Shown here in pieces: positions 1 to 9,480 of a stretch of DNA of 51,536 nt. The number at the start of each line of letters is the position of its first letter. Positions within the stretch are counted from its first letter, which is position 1. The DNA comes from Nitrospirota bacterium. GTDB lineage: Bacteria; Nitrospirota; Thermodesulfovibrionia; UBA6902. The notes below the pieces were generated by a model. The model was not told the origin of the DNA and made no database searches. It was given only the letters and a program-made list of their open reading frames with translations. The position numbers and the translations under genes were made by a program. The DNA lies in NCBI GenBank assembly GCA_003354025.1, contig PIVU01000004.1, forward strand, positions 1 through 51,536. Direction: 5' to 3'.

Positions 1-21
1 ATATATTGTGAGAGTATATAT

Positions 22-438
22 ATGACCGGGGATGAGGCCATGAAGGTAGTGGAGTCCATGAATGAACATCTGGGAAAGATAATTAAGAGAAAGATAGATG
101 CCGGGGCGGAGTTCCTGCCAGTGGAGGACAAGGAACTGTTTGGTGCATACGTAGACTGGAATAACTGTCTCATGCTTGTGAGGACGGAAAGTGTTCACGA
201 AATAGTCCATATGCATTTGAAGGAGGCCTTTGAGAACAGGTTCGGATATATTCAGACAATTTTAAAGGAGAGTATTTCAGACAGTGAAGCAGCATTGCTC
301 ATAATGCGCGACGGAGACCATACTTTTCTTGACTTGCCTGACGATATCGAGCTGTTTAATATTACTCCTCCTGCCTATGACGACCTGATTAAATTTATAA
401 GCAATGCTCATAGCGGTAAAGAGTTCTGGAGGGATTAG
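22..438 (+). CDS. Hypothetical protein, 138 aa
   Basis: I do not recognise this protein. It is acidic and mostly helical in appearance, without a signal peptide or membrane segment, so probably cytoplasmic. The ATG at 22 has only a weak GAGAG upstream. A second ATG at 40, behind GGATGAGG, is an equally possible start. The gene runs convergent to tlyA and their stop codons overlap by four bases (435-438), so no terminator fits between them. It is close to the window edge, so upstream operon partners are not visible. No function is offered. Confidence 0.6.
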   Translation: MTGDEAMKVVESMNEHLGKIIKRKIDAGAEFLPVEDKELFGAYVDWNNCLMLVRTESVHEIVHMHLKEAFENRFGYIQTILKESISDSEAALLIMRDGDHTFLDLPDDIELFNITPPAYDDLIKFISNAHSGKEFWRD

Positions 439-1187
439 TAACCTGGATATCTCAGGTATATTAAATATTCAACATTACCTTTCGGACCCTTGATTGGAGA
501 TGTTGTGACGCCGGCAACGGTTAGTCCCATATCTTCTGAGTCGGCTTTGATTTTTTCCACGGCCTCAAGACGTTTATCCTCATCTTTCACCACACCGCCT
601 TTGCCTACGTCTTTCTTGCCGACTTCAAATTGGGGTTTAATGAGTGCGACGATTTCTCCGGGGCGGCCCAGGAATTCAATGATTTTGGGTATGACTTTTG
701 TTAGTGATATGAATGACACATCAATGACGGCTATATCGATCTTGTCGGGAACTCTGCTGTGATCAAAATATCGAATGTTAGTTTTTTCAAAAAGCAGGAC
801 CCTTTCATCATTGCGAAGCTTCCAGCTGAACTGACCATAGCCTACATCAACGGCATAAACTTTTTTAGAATTGTTTTGCAGCAGACAGTCTGTGAACCCG
901 CCTGTTGATGCACCGGCATCCATAGAGATTTTGTCAGTTACATCTATCTTGAACTCCTTCAGCGCGTGCTCCAGTTTCAGGCCTCCCCGGCTGACATAGG
1001 GCATTTTACTCTTCAATGACAGGATGTCATCGGAAGTTACCTGCGCCCCGGCCTTATCAATGATGATACTATTTACCATAACACTGCCCTCGAGAATAAG
1101 GGCCTTTGCTTTCTCTCTGCTTTCGACCAGGCCTTTGTCAAACAGCGCTTTGTCCAGACGGAGCTTTTTCTGTGCTTTTGATACCAT
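435..1187 (-). CDS. tlyA: TlyA-family rRNA 2'-O-methyltransferase
   Basis: The protein (250 aa, usual family length) starts with an S4 RNA-binding domain (RLDKALFDKGLVESREKAKA, about residues 10-60). An FtsJ/RrmJ-like Rossmann methyltransferase follows, with the SAM-binding motif DAGASTGGFTD near residue 91 and the DVSFISL segment near 156. TlyA proteins methylate ribose 2'-OH groups of rRNA cytidines; the old name 'haemolysin' is historical. It is the last gene of the ispA-dxs-tlyA minus-strand block, a common neighbourhood. The 110-base gap to dxs contains an 8-bp palindrome. Family assignment is firm; the exact rRNA target is not visible here. Confidence 0.9.
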   Translation of the reverse strand: MVSKAQKKLRLDKALFDKGLVESREKAKALILEGSVMVNSIIIDKAGAQVTSDDILSLKSKMPYVSRGGLKLEHALKEFKIDVTDKISMDAGASTGGFTDCLLQNNSKKVYAVDVGYGQFSWKLRNDERVLLFEKTNIRYFDHSRVPDKIDIAVIDVSFISLTKVIPKIIEFLGRPGEIVALIKPQFEVGKKDVGKGGVVKDEDKRLEAVEKIKADSEDMGLTVAGVTTSPIKGPKGNVEYLIYLRYPGY

Positions 1188-1269
1188 TATATCTAAGATA
1201 ACAAATGATAGATTAATATGTTCAGGATGTCAGGTGCGATTATTGAAAGAGGGTTTTTTGTGGAATTCG

Positions 1270-1290
1270 ACAGTTCATAAGTTGAACTGT
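1270..1290. repeat. 8-bp palindromic hairpin between dxs and tlyA
   Basis: ACAGTTCA (1270-1277) and TGAACTGT (1283-1290) form a perfect inverted repeat around a 5-base loop. There is no T-run on the minus strand after it, so it is a poor intrinsic terminator. It could be an RNA processing or attenuation element between dxs and tlyA, or a protein site. Confidence 0.35.
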
Positions 1291-1297
1291 TATCACA

Positions 1298-3190
1298 TTA
1301 CTTTATGGAAGTTGGAGAAGCCGATTTTTTGCCGGCTAATGCCAGAGCTTCCCTTGCAATCCCTTCAGCATCGAGCCCCAGGTTTTTTCTCAATACATTT
1401 TGGGCGCCCTGTTCTACGAATTTGTCGGGAATACCGAGCATTTTTAAATTGATACCCTGGACACCTGCTTTTGTAAGTTCCTCAAGAACAGCGCTTCCAA
1501 AACCTCCGGCTATGACATTCTCTTCAACGGTTAATATATTATTAATGTCCTTTGCTTTGGAAACTATAGTGTCAGTGTCCAGCGGCTTTACAAACCTGGC
1601 ATTGATAACACAAGCATTAATGCCGCCGTCGGAAAGGAGATCAGCTGCAGCAGCGGCAGGCTCAACTGTGCTGCCGATAGCTATAATAAGAACGTCTTTC
1701 CCGTCTGCAAGTACTTCTGATTTACCAATAGGGATGGTCTTCAGTTCTTCCTCTTCCTGGAAATCGCTTACCGAACCCCTGGGGTACCGTACAGCGCTGG
1801 CACCATCGTATTCAACGGCAGTTTTCAGCATGGACCTTAGTTCATGACCGTCCTTTGGCGCCATTACGACAATGTTGGGTATATGTCTCAGAAATGAAAG
1901 GTCGAATGTACCGTTATGCGTAGGCCCATCGTCTCCGACTATACCTCCCCTGTCTATTGCAAAAACTACCGGGAGGTTTTGAAGACAAATATCATGAATG
2001 ATTTCATCATAAGATCTTTGAAGAAAGGTTGAATATATGGCTACAACGGGTTTTAATCCCTGTGTTGCAAGGCCGGCCGCAAATGTTGCGGCGTGCGGTT
2101 CTGCAATCCCGACATCATAAAACCTCTTTGGGAATGCCTGAACAAACTCCGAAAGTCCAGTGCCTTCGGTCATTGCAGCAGTGATGGCTATGATTCGTTC
2201 GTCTTCCTTGGCAAGTTTTGTCAGGCAGTTTCCGAAGATGGCGCTGTATGATATTTTGCCCGATGACGGAAATTCTCCTGTTTCGATATCAAAAGGACCG
2301 ACGCCGTGAAACATTCCGGGATGCTTCTCTGCAGGTTTGTAACCTTTACCTTTTTTTGTAATAGTGTGCAGCAGCACCGGGGCCGGGAAGTCCTTGAACC
2401 GTTCCAGCGTTTCAATGAGAATATCAATTTTATGACCGTCGACAGGGCCTACGTACTGGAATCCAAGCTCTTCAAAAAGCATCCCCGGGGCTATAAACCC
2501 TTTAACTGTCTCTTCAGCCTTTTGGGCAATTTTTAGCATAGGCTCTCCTACGCCGGGGATAAGGTCCAGGAGATGTTTGGTCTCTTTTTTAATCTTTGTA
2601 TATAAGTCGCCCATCAACAGCCTGCTTAAATAGGCTGAGAGTGCACCGACATTCGGTGAGATCGACATTTCGTTGTCATTGAGAATTACTATCAAATCTT
2701 TTTTGAGGTGTCCTGCATGATTAAGGCCTTCAAAGGCAAGTCCTGCTGTCAATGCTCCGTCTCCAATAACAGGAAGTACTTTGAATGTATCATTGTTCTG
2801 ATCTCTGCCTTCAATAATGCCGAGTGCTGCTGAAATTGATGTTGAGCTGTGACCTGTACCGAAAGAGTCATGGGGACTTTCCGATCTTTTTGGAAAGCCT
2901 GACAGCCCATTCTGCTGACGTATAGTTGAGAACTCCTTTAAACGTCCTGTCAGTAATTTGTGGGTGTATGCCTGATGTCCGACGTCCCATATTATTTTGT
3001 CTTCCGGTGAATTAAAGACGTAGTGAAGAGCGATTGTCAGATCAACTGTGCCGAGGTTTGATGCAAGATGACCTCCATTAGTTGCTACTGTCTCAATAAT
3101 GACTTGTCTGATTTCATCGGCAAGTTTTTTTAAATCCTCAATGCTGAGATTTTTGATGTCTTCCGGTTTTATGATTTTATCTAGTAGCAT
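1298..3190 (-). CDS. dxs: 1-deoxy-D-xylulose-5-phosphate synthase
   Basis: This thiamine-diphosphate enzyme condenses pyruvate with glyceraldehyde 3-phosphate to DXP, the first step of the MEP isoprenoid pathway, in the cytoplasm. At 630 aa it has full family length. Visible landmarks are the TPP/Mg site GDGALTAG near residue 143 with NDNEMSIS near 170, the transketolase-like central domain with DRGGIVGDDGPTHNG near 420, and a C-terminal transketolase domain. ATG at 3190 follows AGGA at suitable spacing. It lies 9 bases downstream of ispA, so the two are surely one operon and jointly feed prenyl diphosphate synthesis. Confidence 0.97.
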   Translation of the reverse strand: MLLDKIIKPEDIKNLSIEDLKKLADEIRQVIIETVATNGGHLASNLGTVDLTIALHYVFNSPEDKIIWDVGHQAYTHKLLTGRLKEFSTIRQQNGLSGFPKRSESPHDSFGTGHSSTSISAALGIIEGRDQNNDTFKVLPVIGDGALTAGLAFEGLNHAGHLKKDLIVILNDNEMSISPNVGALSAYLSRLLMGDLYTKIKKETKHLLDLIPGVGEPMLKIAQKAEETVKGFIAPGMLFEELGFQYVGPVDGHKIDILIETLERFKDFPAPVLLHTITKKGKGYKPAEKHPGMFHGVGPFDIETGEFPSSGKISYSAIFGNCLTKLAKEDERIIAITAAMTEGTGLSEFVQAFPKRFYDVGIAEPHAATFAAGLATQGLKPVVAIYSTFLQRSYDEIIHDICLQNLPVVFAIDRGGIVGDDGPTHNGTFDLSFLRHIPNIVVMAPKDGHELRSMLKTAVEYDGASAVRYPRGSVSDFQEEEELKTIPIGKSEVLADGKDVLIIAIGSTVEPAAAAADLLSDGGINACVINARFVKPLDTDTIVSKAKDINNILTVEENVIAGGFGSAVLEELTKAGVQGINLKMLGIPDKFVEQGAQNVLRKNLGLDAEGIAREALALAGKKSASPTSIK

Positions 3191-3199
3191 AACCTTATC

Positions 3200-4087
3200 C
3201 TAATTACGTCTTGATAGTATATATTTTGCGATCTCTTCAAGCGGTTCAGATTCCTTGTTAAATTTACTTAATGCTGTCAGTGAATCAATAATTAGTTCTT
3301 CGGCAATTTTCTGTGAGGCATTAAGCCCGAATATTGACGGGTAAGTATTTTTACCTCTTGCAGTATCAGCACCGGCGGACTTCCCCAGTTCCTCTGTTGT
3401 TCCTGTAACATCAAGAATATCATCTATTACCTGAAAAGCAAGGCCGATTTTTTCTCCGTATTTGGTCAGTGCATTGAGTTTTGCCGGCGAGGCTTTGGCC
3501 ATGATTGCGCCAATCCTGACGGAAGCCCTGATCAGAGCACCTGTTTTATGAGTATGAATATATGAAAGCTCTTTCTTAGTGGCTTTTTTACCCTCCAGGA
3601 TAATATCCACGGTCTGGCCGCCGACCATTCCTTCAGGCCCGCTTCCCCGTGAGAGTTCGTTAATGACACTTATGAGAGTTTTAGGGCTTGCACTTGCGTT
3701 TGCTGTCATGCTGAAAGCGTCGGTCAGCAGACCGTCGCCTGCCAGTATTGCCGTTGCTTCGCCGTATACTTTATGTGTAGTCGGCTGGTTCCTTCTGAAA
3801 TCATCATCGTCCATAGCAGGGAGATCATCGTGTATTAACGAATATGTATGAATCAATTCAAGAGATGCTGCAGCGGGCATTATACTCTCTGTATTGCCGC
3901 CTGCTGCTTCATAAGCTGCAATACATAAAATAGGCCTTACTCTTTTACCGCCAGCCATTAAAGCGTATCCCATTGCATCAGCCAAATGTTTCGGACAGTC
4001 TTTATCTCTTTTTTTTGATGCTATGTATTTCTTGAGAAAACTATCTACAAGTTTCCGTTTCTTCTTAAGATATATATTCAGATTCAT
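3200..4087 (-). CDS. ispA: Polyprenyl (geranyl/farnesyl) diphosphate synthase
   Basis: A 295-aa trans-prenyltransferase of the IspA type, which extends DMAPP/GPP with IPP. The first aspartate-rich motif is seen as HDDLPAMDDDDFRRN near residue 84 and the second as QVIDDILD near 216; both bind Mg-diphosphate. It heads the minus-strand isoprenoid operon with dxs directly behind. The exonuclease VII small subunit gene xseB often precedes ispA in other genomes, but I see no equivalent in 4088-4413. Chain-length specificity (C10, C15 or C20) cannot be read securely from the sequence. Confidence 0.93.
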   Translation of the reverse strand: MNLNIYLKKKRKLVDSFLKKYIASKKRDKDCPKHLADAMGYALMAGGKRVRPILCIAAYEAAGGNTESIMPAAASLELIHTYSLIHDDLPAMDDDDFRRNQPTTHKVYGEATAILAGDGLLTDAFSMTANASASPKTLISVINELSRGSGPEGMVGGQTVDIILEGKKATKKELSYIHTHKTGALIRASVRIGAIMAKASPAKLNALTKYGEKIGLAFQVIDDILDVTGTTEELGKSAGADTARGKNTYPSIFGLNASQKIAEELIIDSLTALSKFNKESEPLEEIAKYILSRRN

Positions 4088-4413
4088 GATGAAATGGTTT
4101 AGAGTAAGAATGTTTTGCGTTCATTAACACTAAATTAGTGCCATTAGTATACAAAATATTCTGTTACTTTTGTAATTTGGCCAATCAGAAAAATTAATGA
4201 TGTTATATGATAGGTTAAAGCGGGCATAGAAAGCATGGTCGCGCTGATTGGCCCATAATTTCCCGGCAGACATTTGTATGAGTGTGCCTTATTGATAACA
4301 GGTATAAATAAATTGATATTTGAATGCTCCACAAGTTTCATTTATTAAAGGGTATTCTTTGTTATAATTTTTGGTAACCAGGTTTAAGTACAGAATTTAA
4401 TTAGGTTCTGATA
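4088..4413. other. Divergent intergenic region ispA / acyl-CoA ligase
   Basis: No gene is supported in these 326 bases; a 65-codon open frame on the minus strand has no RBS and no recognisable sequence. GGCCAATCAG (4179-4188) is repeated inverted as CTGATTGGCC (4244-4253) with 55 bases between. TATAAT at 4363-4368 is a plausible -10 for the rightward gene, though no convincing -35 precedes it. Confidence 0.4.
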
Positions 4414-5898
4414 ATGACATTAAGTGATCTTTTAACAAAACAGGCAAAGACCTATCCCTCTAAAACGTGTATTAAGTTTGAGGGCAGGAGTATATCCTAT
4501 TCGGAAGTGGACATGCTGGTAACTAAATATGCTGGAGGCCTTGTATCTGAAGGCCTGAAGAGCCGGGACAGGGTGGCTATTTTGATGGAAAATTGTCCTG
4601 AATATGTGATGTTATACTTTTCCATAATCAGGGCAGGGGGTATAGTCATTCCGGTTAATACCTTTCTGACGTCAAGTGAGATTGCTTATATTGTTAATGA
4701 TTCCGGCTGCAGGATTCTTTTGTTCAGCGATAAATTTTCGACATATACAGCAGATCTTGAGAAGAATTGTCATAAAGTTAAGTGCATTGCTTATGAAAAG
4801 GTCACGCAGAAAGAGTTTGCTCCTTCCATAATAGATGAGAATGAAACAGCTGTATTTCTATATACTTCCGGAACAACAGGTTTTCCAAAGGGTGTTATGC
4901 TTACCCACCGGAATCTGTTGTCAAATGCAGAATCCTGTATGGAGACAATGCAAGTAACTCACAGAGATAAGGTGCTTCTTTTCCTTCCTCTGTTTCATGC
5001 ATTCAGTTATACCGTTTGTGTAATACTGCCAATATGTGCAGGAGCTACAATTGTGCTCCTGACTTCAGTTAAGCCATTTTCAAAGGTCATTAAAAGTATC
5101 GTAAGGGACAGGATATCCCTGTTTGTAGCAGTGCCGACGGTCTACAATATTCTTTCGAAAAAGAAATTTTCATGGTTTGCAAAACTCATTATGAGATTGA
5201 CTGTGAGAATACGGCTTTGCATATCAGGCGCAGCAGCGCTGCCTGAAAGCACTCTCCGTAGTTTTGAGAAGCTTTTTTGTATTCCGCTTATTGAAGGTTA
5301 TGGCCTGACAGAGGCATCACCAGTTATATCCGTTAACCCTTTGAAAGGTCCCCGTAAACCGGCTTCTGTAGGCCTGCCGATTCCCGGAGTTGAGATAGCT
5401 GTTGTTGATGAGCTCGATGAAAGGCTTCCGCAGGGAGAAATTGGTGAACTTATCGTGAAGGGGCCAAATATTATGCAGGGATACTATGAACGGGAAGATG
5501 AGACGAAAGATTCTATCAGGCATGAATGGCTGTATACCGGGGACATGGTTAAGATTGATGAGGATGGGTACATATTTATAATGGACAGGAAAAAGGACCT
5601 CATAATAGTTGACGGCATGAATATATATCCACGGGAAATTGAAGAGATTGCACTTTTACATCCGGAGGTTGAAGAATGTGCAATGGTCGGAATCCCTGAC
5701 GAGAAGGGCTCTGAAATTGCCTGGCTTTTTGTTAAGAAGGAAGACAATGCTCTCATAGATGGAAATGGTATTCAAAACTTTTTAAAAGAAAAAATTGCAA
5801 GATATAAAATGCCGAGGAAAATTCGATTTATTGAGGAGTTTCCAAAAACAGGTACAGGTAAAATACAGAAGACTGAGTTGAAAAAATGGAAACTTTAA
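4414..5898 (+). CDS. AMP-dependent acyl-CoA synthetase (long-chain fatty acid-CoA ligase type)
   Basis: An adenylate-forming enzyme of 494 aa that activates a carboxylic acid as acyl-AMP and transfers it to CoA. Motifs in order are the P-loop-like A3 segment YTSGTTGFPKG near residue 150, the GYGLTEASP motif near 298, YTGDM near 371, the hinge DRKKDLI near 390, and the C-terminal catalytic lysine in KTGTGKIQ near 483. No membrane segment is evident. The substrate is probably a fatty acid, by resemblance to the FadD family, but a dedicated role in envelope lipid or surface polymer synthesis next to the rhamnose genes is possible. It is followed by rmlA after 68 bases. Confidence 0.9.
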   Translation: MTLSDLLTKQAKTYPSKTCIKFEGRSISYSEVDMLVTKYAGGLVSEGLKSRDRVAILMENCPEYVMLYFSIIRAGGIVIPVNTFLTSSEIAYIVNDSGCRILLFSDKFSTYTADLEKNCHKVKCIAYEKVTQKEFAPSIIDENETAVFLYTSGTTGFPKGVMLTHRNLLSNAESCMETMQVTHRDKVLLFLPLFHAFSYTVCVILPICAGATIVLLTSVKPFSKVIKSIVRDRISLFVAVPTVYNILSKKKFSWFAKLIMRLTVRIRLCISGAAALPESTLRSFEKLFCIPLIEGYGLTEASPVISVNPLKGPRKPASVGLPIPGVEIAVVDELDERLPQGEIGELIVKGPNIMQGYYEREDETKDSIRHEWLYTGDMVKIDEDGYIFIMDRKKDLIIVDGMNIYPREIEEIALLHPEVEECAMVGIPDEKGSEIAWLFVKKEDNALIDGNGIQNFLKEKIARYKMPRKIRFIEEFPKTGTGKIQKTELKKWKL

Positions 5899-5966
5899 AG
5901 TAGTTGCATTGTTTGGCATATTTGTTGTTTGAATTGATGATATAAATTACTGTATTATAAAGGAAT

Positions 5967-7034
5967 ATGAAAGCTATTATATTAAGCGGCGGCAAGGGCA
6001 CGCGATTACGGCCAATAACTCATACTGGCGCTAAACAGCTTGTTCCAGTAGCAAATAAACCTATTCTCTTTTACTGTGTTGAAAATATTGTTCAGGCAGG
6101 CATTAAAGAGGTTGGTATAATTATTTCCCCTGAAACAGGTGGAGAGATTCAGGATGTTGTTGGTGATGGAAGCCGTTGGGGCATTAGTATAAAGTACATA
6201 GTTCAGGACATCCCCGGTGGACTTGCCCATGCTATAAAAACTGCTGAAGATTTTCTGAAAGACTCTTCTTTCGTTATGTATCTGGGAGATAATCTGATAG
6301 GGACCAGGATTGACGGATTTGTGAAAGATTTTAATGCAAAATCTCCGGAGGCCCTTATTCTATTAAAAGAAGTCGACAATCCTAAGCAATTTGGTGTTGC
6401 AGATGTCACGGAGGAAGGAAAGGTTAAGCAGCTTATTGAAAAACCTGAGGTTCCTCCATCAAACCTGGCATTAGTCGGCATATATATTTTTTCTCCAAGG
6501 ATTCATGAAGCTATTTCGCGCATAAAGCCTTCTGAAAGAGGTGAGCTTGAGATAACCGATGCTATTCAGGAACTCATAAACATGGATTGCAGGGTTGAGA
6601 GCTTTGTTCTTGATATGTGGTGGCTGGATACAGGTAAGAAAGACGACCTTCTTACTGCTAACGGCACTGTGCTTGATGAGTGGTTGAAAACTGATATTCA
6701 GGGTGAGGTGGATGATGAAAGCAGCGTTTTCGGGAGAGTAGCTGTGGGAAAAGGGGCAATTATAAAAAATAGTACAATAAGAGGGCCTGTGATAATAGGT
6801 GATAACTCTGTAGTGGATAATTCCTATATAGGACCTTATACAAGTGTAGGTGAAGGAGTAAAGATTGTAAATTCTTCAGTAGAACACTCCGTAATAATGA
6901 ATGGGAGTGAACTTCTAGACCTGGAAAGGCTTGAAGAAAGTCTCATTGGTTGCAGAGTTAAAATTCATGAAAATAAAACTAAGCATAAGGCGCTGCGGCT
7001 TTTACTTGGTGATGATTCAGTGGTAGAGGTGTAA
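5967..7034 (+). CDS. rmlA: Glucose-1-phosphate thymidylyltransferase, long form
   Basis: This enzyme makes dTDP-glucose from glucose 1-phosphate and dTTP, the first step to dTDP-rhamnose or related deoxysugars. The nucleotidyltransferase signature LSGGKGTRLRPIT is at residues 7-19 and the KQLVPVANKP segment follows. The protein is 355 aa, longer than the roughly 290 aa of classical RmlA. The extra C-terminus (about residues 245-340) looks like a left-handed beta-helix with repeated GxGxxI units, as in the 'long' StrD-like class. It starts the four-gene dTDP-sugar block. RmlA of this form can serve sugars other than rhamnose. Confidence 0.92.
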   Translation: MKAIILSGGKGTRLRPITHTGAKQLVPVANKPILFYCVENIVQAGIKEVGIIISPETGGEIQDVVGDGSRWGISIKYIVQDIPGGLAHAIKTAEDFLKDSSFVMYLGDNLIGTRIDGFVKDFNAKSPEALILLKEVDNPKQFGVADVTEEGKVKQLIEKPEVPPSNLALVGIYIFSPRIHEAISRIKPSERGELEITDAIQELINMDCRVESFVLDMWWLDTGKKDDLLTANGTVLDEWLKTDIQGEVDDESSVFGRVAVGKGAIIKNSTIRGPVIIGDNSVVDNSYIGPYTSVGEGVKIVNSSVEHSVIMNGSELLDLERLEESLIGCRVKIHENKTKHKALRLLLGDDSVVEV

Positions 7035-7478
7035 ATGGAAGGTGTAGATATAAAAGAATTAGCTCTCTATGAAGACCCGAGGGGTTGGCTTGGAGAGATT
7101 TACAGAAACGATGACAACGGATTTCGACCGGCAATGTCTTATCTTTCCTTGACAAAGCCCGGCTTGGTAAGAGGACCTCATGAACATGTGGAGCAGACAG
7201 ACCTTTTTTGCTTTATAGGTAGATTCAGACTTTACTTGTGGGACAATCGAGAGTCATCAGCTACATTCCGTGAGGCAAAAGTCATAGATACTTCCGGAGT
7301 CCCGACAATAGCCGTTGTTCCTCCCGGAGTAGTACATGCTTATGAAAATATAGAAAGCCATGACGCCATGGTGTTAAACTTACCCGATAGACTATATAAA
7401 GGGGAAGGCCGTGCTGAACCGGTAGACGAAATCAGGTATGAAGATGATCCTGAATCTCCATTTAAGATTGACAAATAG
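7035..7478 (+). CDS. dTDP-4-dehydrorhamnose 3,5-epimerase-like cupin
   Basis: A 147-aa RmlC-like cupin whose ATG immediately follows the rmlA stop codon (no gap), so translation is probably coupled. The conserved RGPHEH segment near residue 48 holds the expected active-site histidine, and the PPGVVHAYEN strand near 97 is typical of the fold. It is shorter than standard RmlC (about 180 aa) and may belong to the shorter dTDP-sugar isomerase/epimerase group. The rmlA-rmlB-rmlD context suggests it acts on dTDP-4-keto-6-deoxyglucose. If it is an isomerase instead, the product would not be rhamnose. Confidence 0.75.
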   Translation: MEGVDIKELALYEDPRGWLGEIYRNDDNGFRPAMSYLSLTKPGLVRGPHEHVEQTDLFCFIGRFRLYLWDNRESSATFREAKVIDTSGVPTIAVVPPGVVHAYENIESHDAMVLNLPDRLYKGEGRAEPVDEIRYEDDPESPFKIDK

Positions 7479-7575
7479 CATAGTCATTCTTATTTGCTAA
7501 CCAGAGAATTCAGCCCCTTTAAGTGGAATTAATGAATCTGATTTATAATGAAATTATATTTAATAAGGAGTTTGC

Positions 7576-8601
7576 TTGAAAATACTTATTACAGGCGGGG
7601 CAGGGTTTATTGGATCTAACTTTGTTCGGCATATATTAGCATCTTACCCTGACTATGACGTTGTAAACTTTGATAAGCTGACGTACGCCGGCAACCTTGA
7701 GAATCTTAGTGACTGTGAATCTTCTGATCGCTATTCGTTTGTGAAAGGTGATATTTGCGATCCGGAGGCTTTGAAAAAACTTGAGTTCGATTCAATAGTT
7801 CATTTTGCTGCGGAAAGTCATGTTGACAGAAGCATTCTTGATTCCCAGCCTTTTTTGCAGACCAATGTGATGGGCACGGTTATGCTGCTTGAAGAGGCGA
7901 AAAGAAGAGATTGTACTTTTCTGCATGTTTCAACTGATGAAGTTTACGGTTCCATTGGAGAAGGATATTTTTATGAAGACTCTCCTCTTATGCCTAACAG
8001 CCCTTATGCTGCAAGCAAAGCATCGTCAGATTTGCTTGTCAGGTCATATATAAAGACCCATAAGATTAAAGGGTTGATTACCCGGTGTTCTAACAATTAC
8101 GGCCCTTTTCAGTTCCCTGAAAAACTAATCCCTTTAGTAATCCTGAACGCTGTTAATAAGCGGCCTATTCCTGTTTATGGTGACGGGATGAATGTTAGAG
8201 ACTGGATATATGTGGTTGACCATTGCAGGGCCGTTGATGCGGTGCTTCACAGAGGGGAATCTGGTGAAGTGTATAATGTTGGATGCAAGAATGAAATGAC
8301 AAACATCAGGCTTGTAGAGCTTATCCTCGGTAAAGTTGCCGAGAAGCTTGGCCGGGATGAAAAAGAAGTGCTTTCTTTAATTGAATATGTTGATGACAGG
8401 AAGGGCCATGACAGGCGATATGCAATTGACCCCAAAAAAATGGAAGACAGCACCGGATGGAAACCGGAGACAGATTTTGCCGATGGTATAGCTTCAACAA
8501 TTGAATGGTATTTATCCAATCAAAAGTGGTGGGAGAGGATTACTTCCGGGGACTACATGAATTATTATAAAGCCCAGTATGGGGACAGGCTAAAACGATG
8601 A
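7576..8601 (+). CDS. rmlB: dTDP-glucose 4,6-dehydratase
   Basis: The start codon is TTG at 7576, supported by AAGGAG five bases upstream and by the Rossmann motif GGAGFIGSNF starting at residue 7. This short-chain dehydrogenase family enzyme (341 aa) converts dTDP-glucose to dTDP-4-keto-6-deoxyglucose with tightly bound NAD. The YAASKAS catalytic Tyr/Lys motif is near residue 155, and the STDEVYG segment near 125 carries the acid/base Asp-Glu pair characteristic of RmlB. rmlD overlaps its end by four bases. Confidence 0.95.
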   Translation: MKILITGGAGFIGSNFVRHILASYPDYDVVNFDKLTYAGNLENLSDCESSDRYSFVKGDICDPEALKKLEFDSIVHFAAESHVDRSILDSQPFLQTNVMGTVMLLEEAKRRDCTFLHVSTDEVYGSIGEGYFYEDSPLMPNSPYAASKASSDLLVRSYIKTHKIKGLITRCSNNYGPFQFPEKLIPLVILNAVNKRPIPVYGDGMNVRDWIYVVDHCRAVDAVLHRGESGEVYNVGCKNEMTNIRLVELILGKVAEKLGRDEKEVLSLIEYVDDRKGHDRRYAIDPKKMEDSTGWKPETDFADGIASTIEWYLSNQKWWERITSGDYMNYYKAQYGDRLKR

Positions 8602-9422
8602 AGGTTGTAGTAACTGGTGCAAACGGGATGCTTGGTAAAGATCTGCAGCGGGTTTTTGCAGGGGATGATCTGGTTGCTCTAAAGCGGGATGACCTGGATA
8701 TAACAAACCTTAATGAGTCACTGAAAACGATTAAACGCCTTCAGCCTGATATCCTGATACATTCTGCAGCATATACCGATGTGGACAACAGTGAACTTGA
8801 ACCTGAGCAGGCATATGCTGTGAACGGGCTTGGCACGAGAAATATAGCGATGTCCTGTGAAGAAGTTAAGTGCCCCGTAATGTATATAAGTTCCGACTAT
8901 GTTTTCGATGGAACCCGAAGTGAACCATATAATGAATGGGACCCTGTCAATCCAGTTAATCAGTATGGGCTCTCAAAGTTAATGGGTGAGAATTTTGTTA
9001 AATCTTTGACCAGTAGATACTATATTGTTCGGACATCCTGGCTATATGGCAGCAACGGACATAATTTTGTTGATACAATTAAGAGGTTATTGACGGAAAA
9101 AGATGAGATTGATGTTGTTGATGATCAGCGGGGATCTCCTACATATACATATGATCTTGCTATTGCATTAAAGGATCTTGCAGGTAGAGGATACGGGACA
9201 TATCATGTTACTAACTCATCCAATTGCTCCTGGTATGAATTTGCTGTTGAAATAGCCCGCCTGTCAGGCAGCAGTACAATAGTAAAACCTACTACTTCTG
9301 ATAAATTTAAAAGGCCGGCGAAGAGGCCTGCTTTTTCAATTCTTGGCAATACTATGTTAAAACTTGAAGGGGTAAACGAGTTAAGGCACTGGAAAGATGC
9401 CTTGAAGGAATATATGTCTTAA
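8598..9422 (+). CDS. rmlD: dTDP-4-dehydrorhamnose reductase
   Basis: A 274-aa NAD(P)H-dependent reductase performing the last step of dTDP-L-rhamnose synthesis. Its ATG overlaps the rmlB stop (ATGA, 8598-8601), showing translational coupling. The N-terminal GANGMLG nucleotide-binding motif is at residue 7, SSDYVFDG near 98, and YGLSKLMGE with catalytic Tyr/Lys near 128. It closes the dTDP-sugar block; a GC-rich hairpin follows within 10 bases. Confidence 0.93.
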   Translation: MKVVVTGANGMLGKDLQRVFAGDDLVALKRDDLDITNLNESLKTIKRLQPDILIHSAAYTDVDNSELEPEQAYAVNGLGTRNIAMSCEEVKCPVMYISSDYVFDGTRSEPYNEWDPVNPVNQYGLSKLMGENFVKSLTSRYYIVRTSWLYGSNGHNFVDTIKRLLTEKDEIDVVDDQRGSPTYTYDLAIALKDLAGRGYGTYHVTNSSNCSWYEFAVEIARLSGSSTIVKPTTSDKFKRPAKRPAFSILGNTMLKLEGVNELRHWKDALKEYMS

Positions 9423-9428
9423 TGGTAG

Positions 9429-9449
9429 GGGCGGGTTTGAAACCCGCCC
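9429..9449. terminator. GC-rich hairpin after rmlD
   Basis: GGGCGGGTT (9429-9437) pairs perfectly with AACCCGCCC (9441-9449) around a 3-base loop. Only two T residues follow on the plus strand, so it is a weak intrinsic terminator by classical criteria. It sits between convergent genes and may stop both transcripts. Similar GGGCGGGTTT palindromes occur widely as small dispersed repeats, so that origin is possible too. Confidence 0.5.
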
Positions 9450-9480
9450 TTACAATTGCTCCGAAATTGCGATTAACACT

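Noticed and set aside
4144-4341. 65-codon minus-strand frame between ispA and the acyl-CoA ligase
   Set aside because: It has no RBS and no protein-like features, and it covers an inverted repeat and the likely promoter of the ligase gene.
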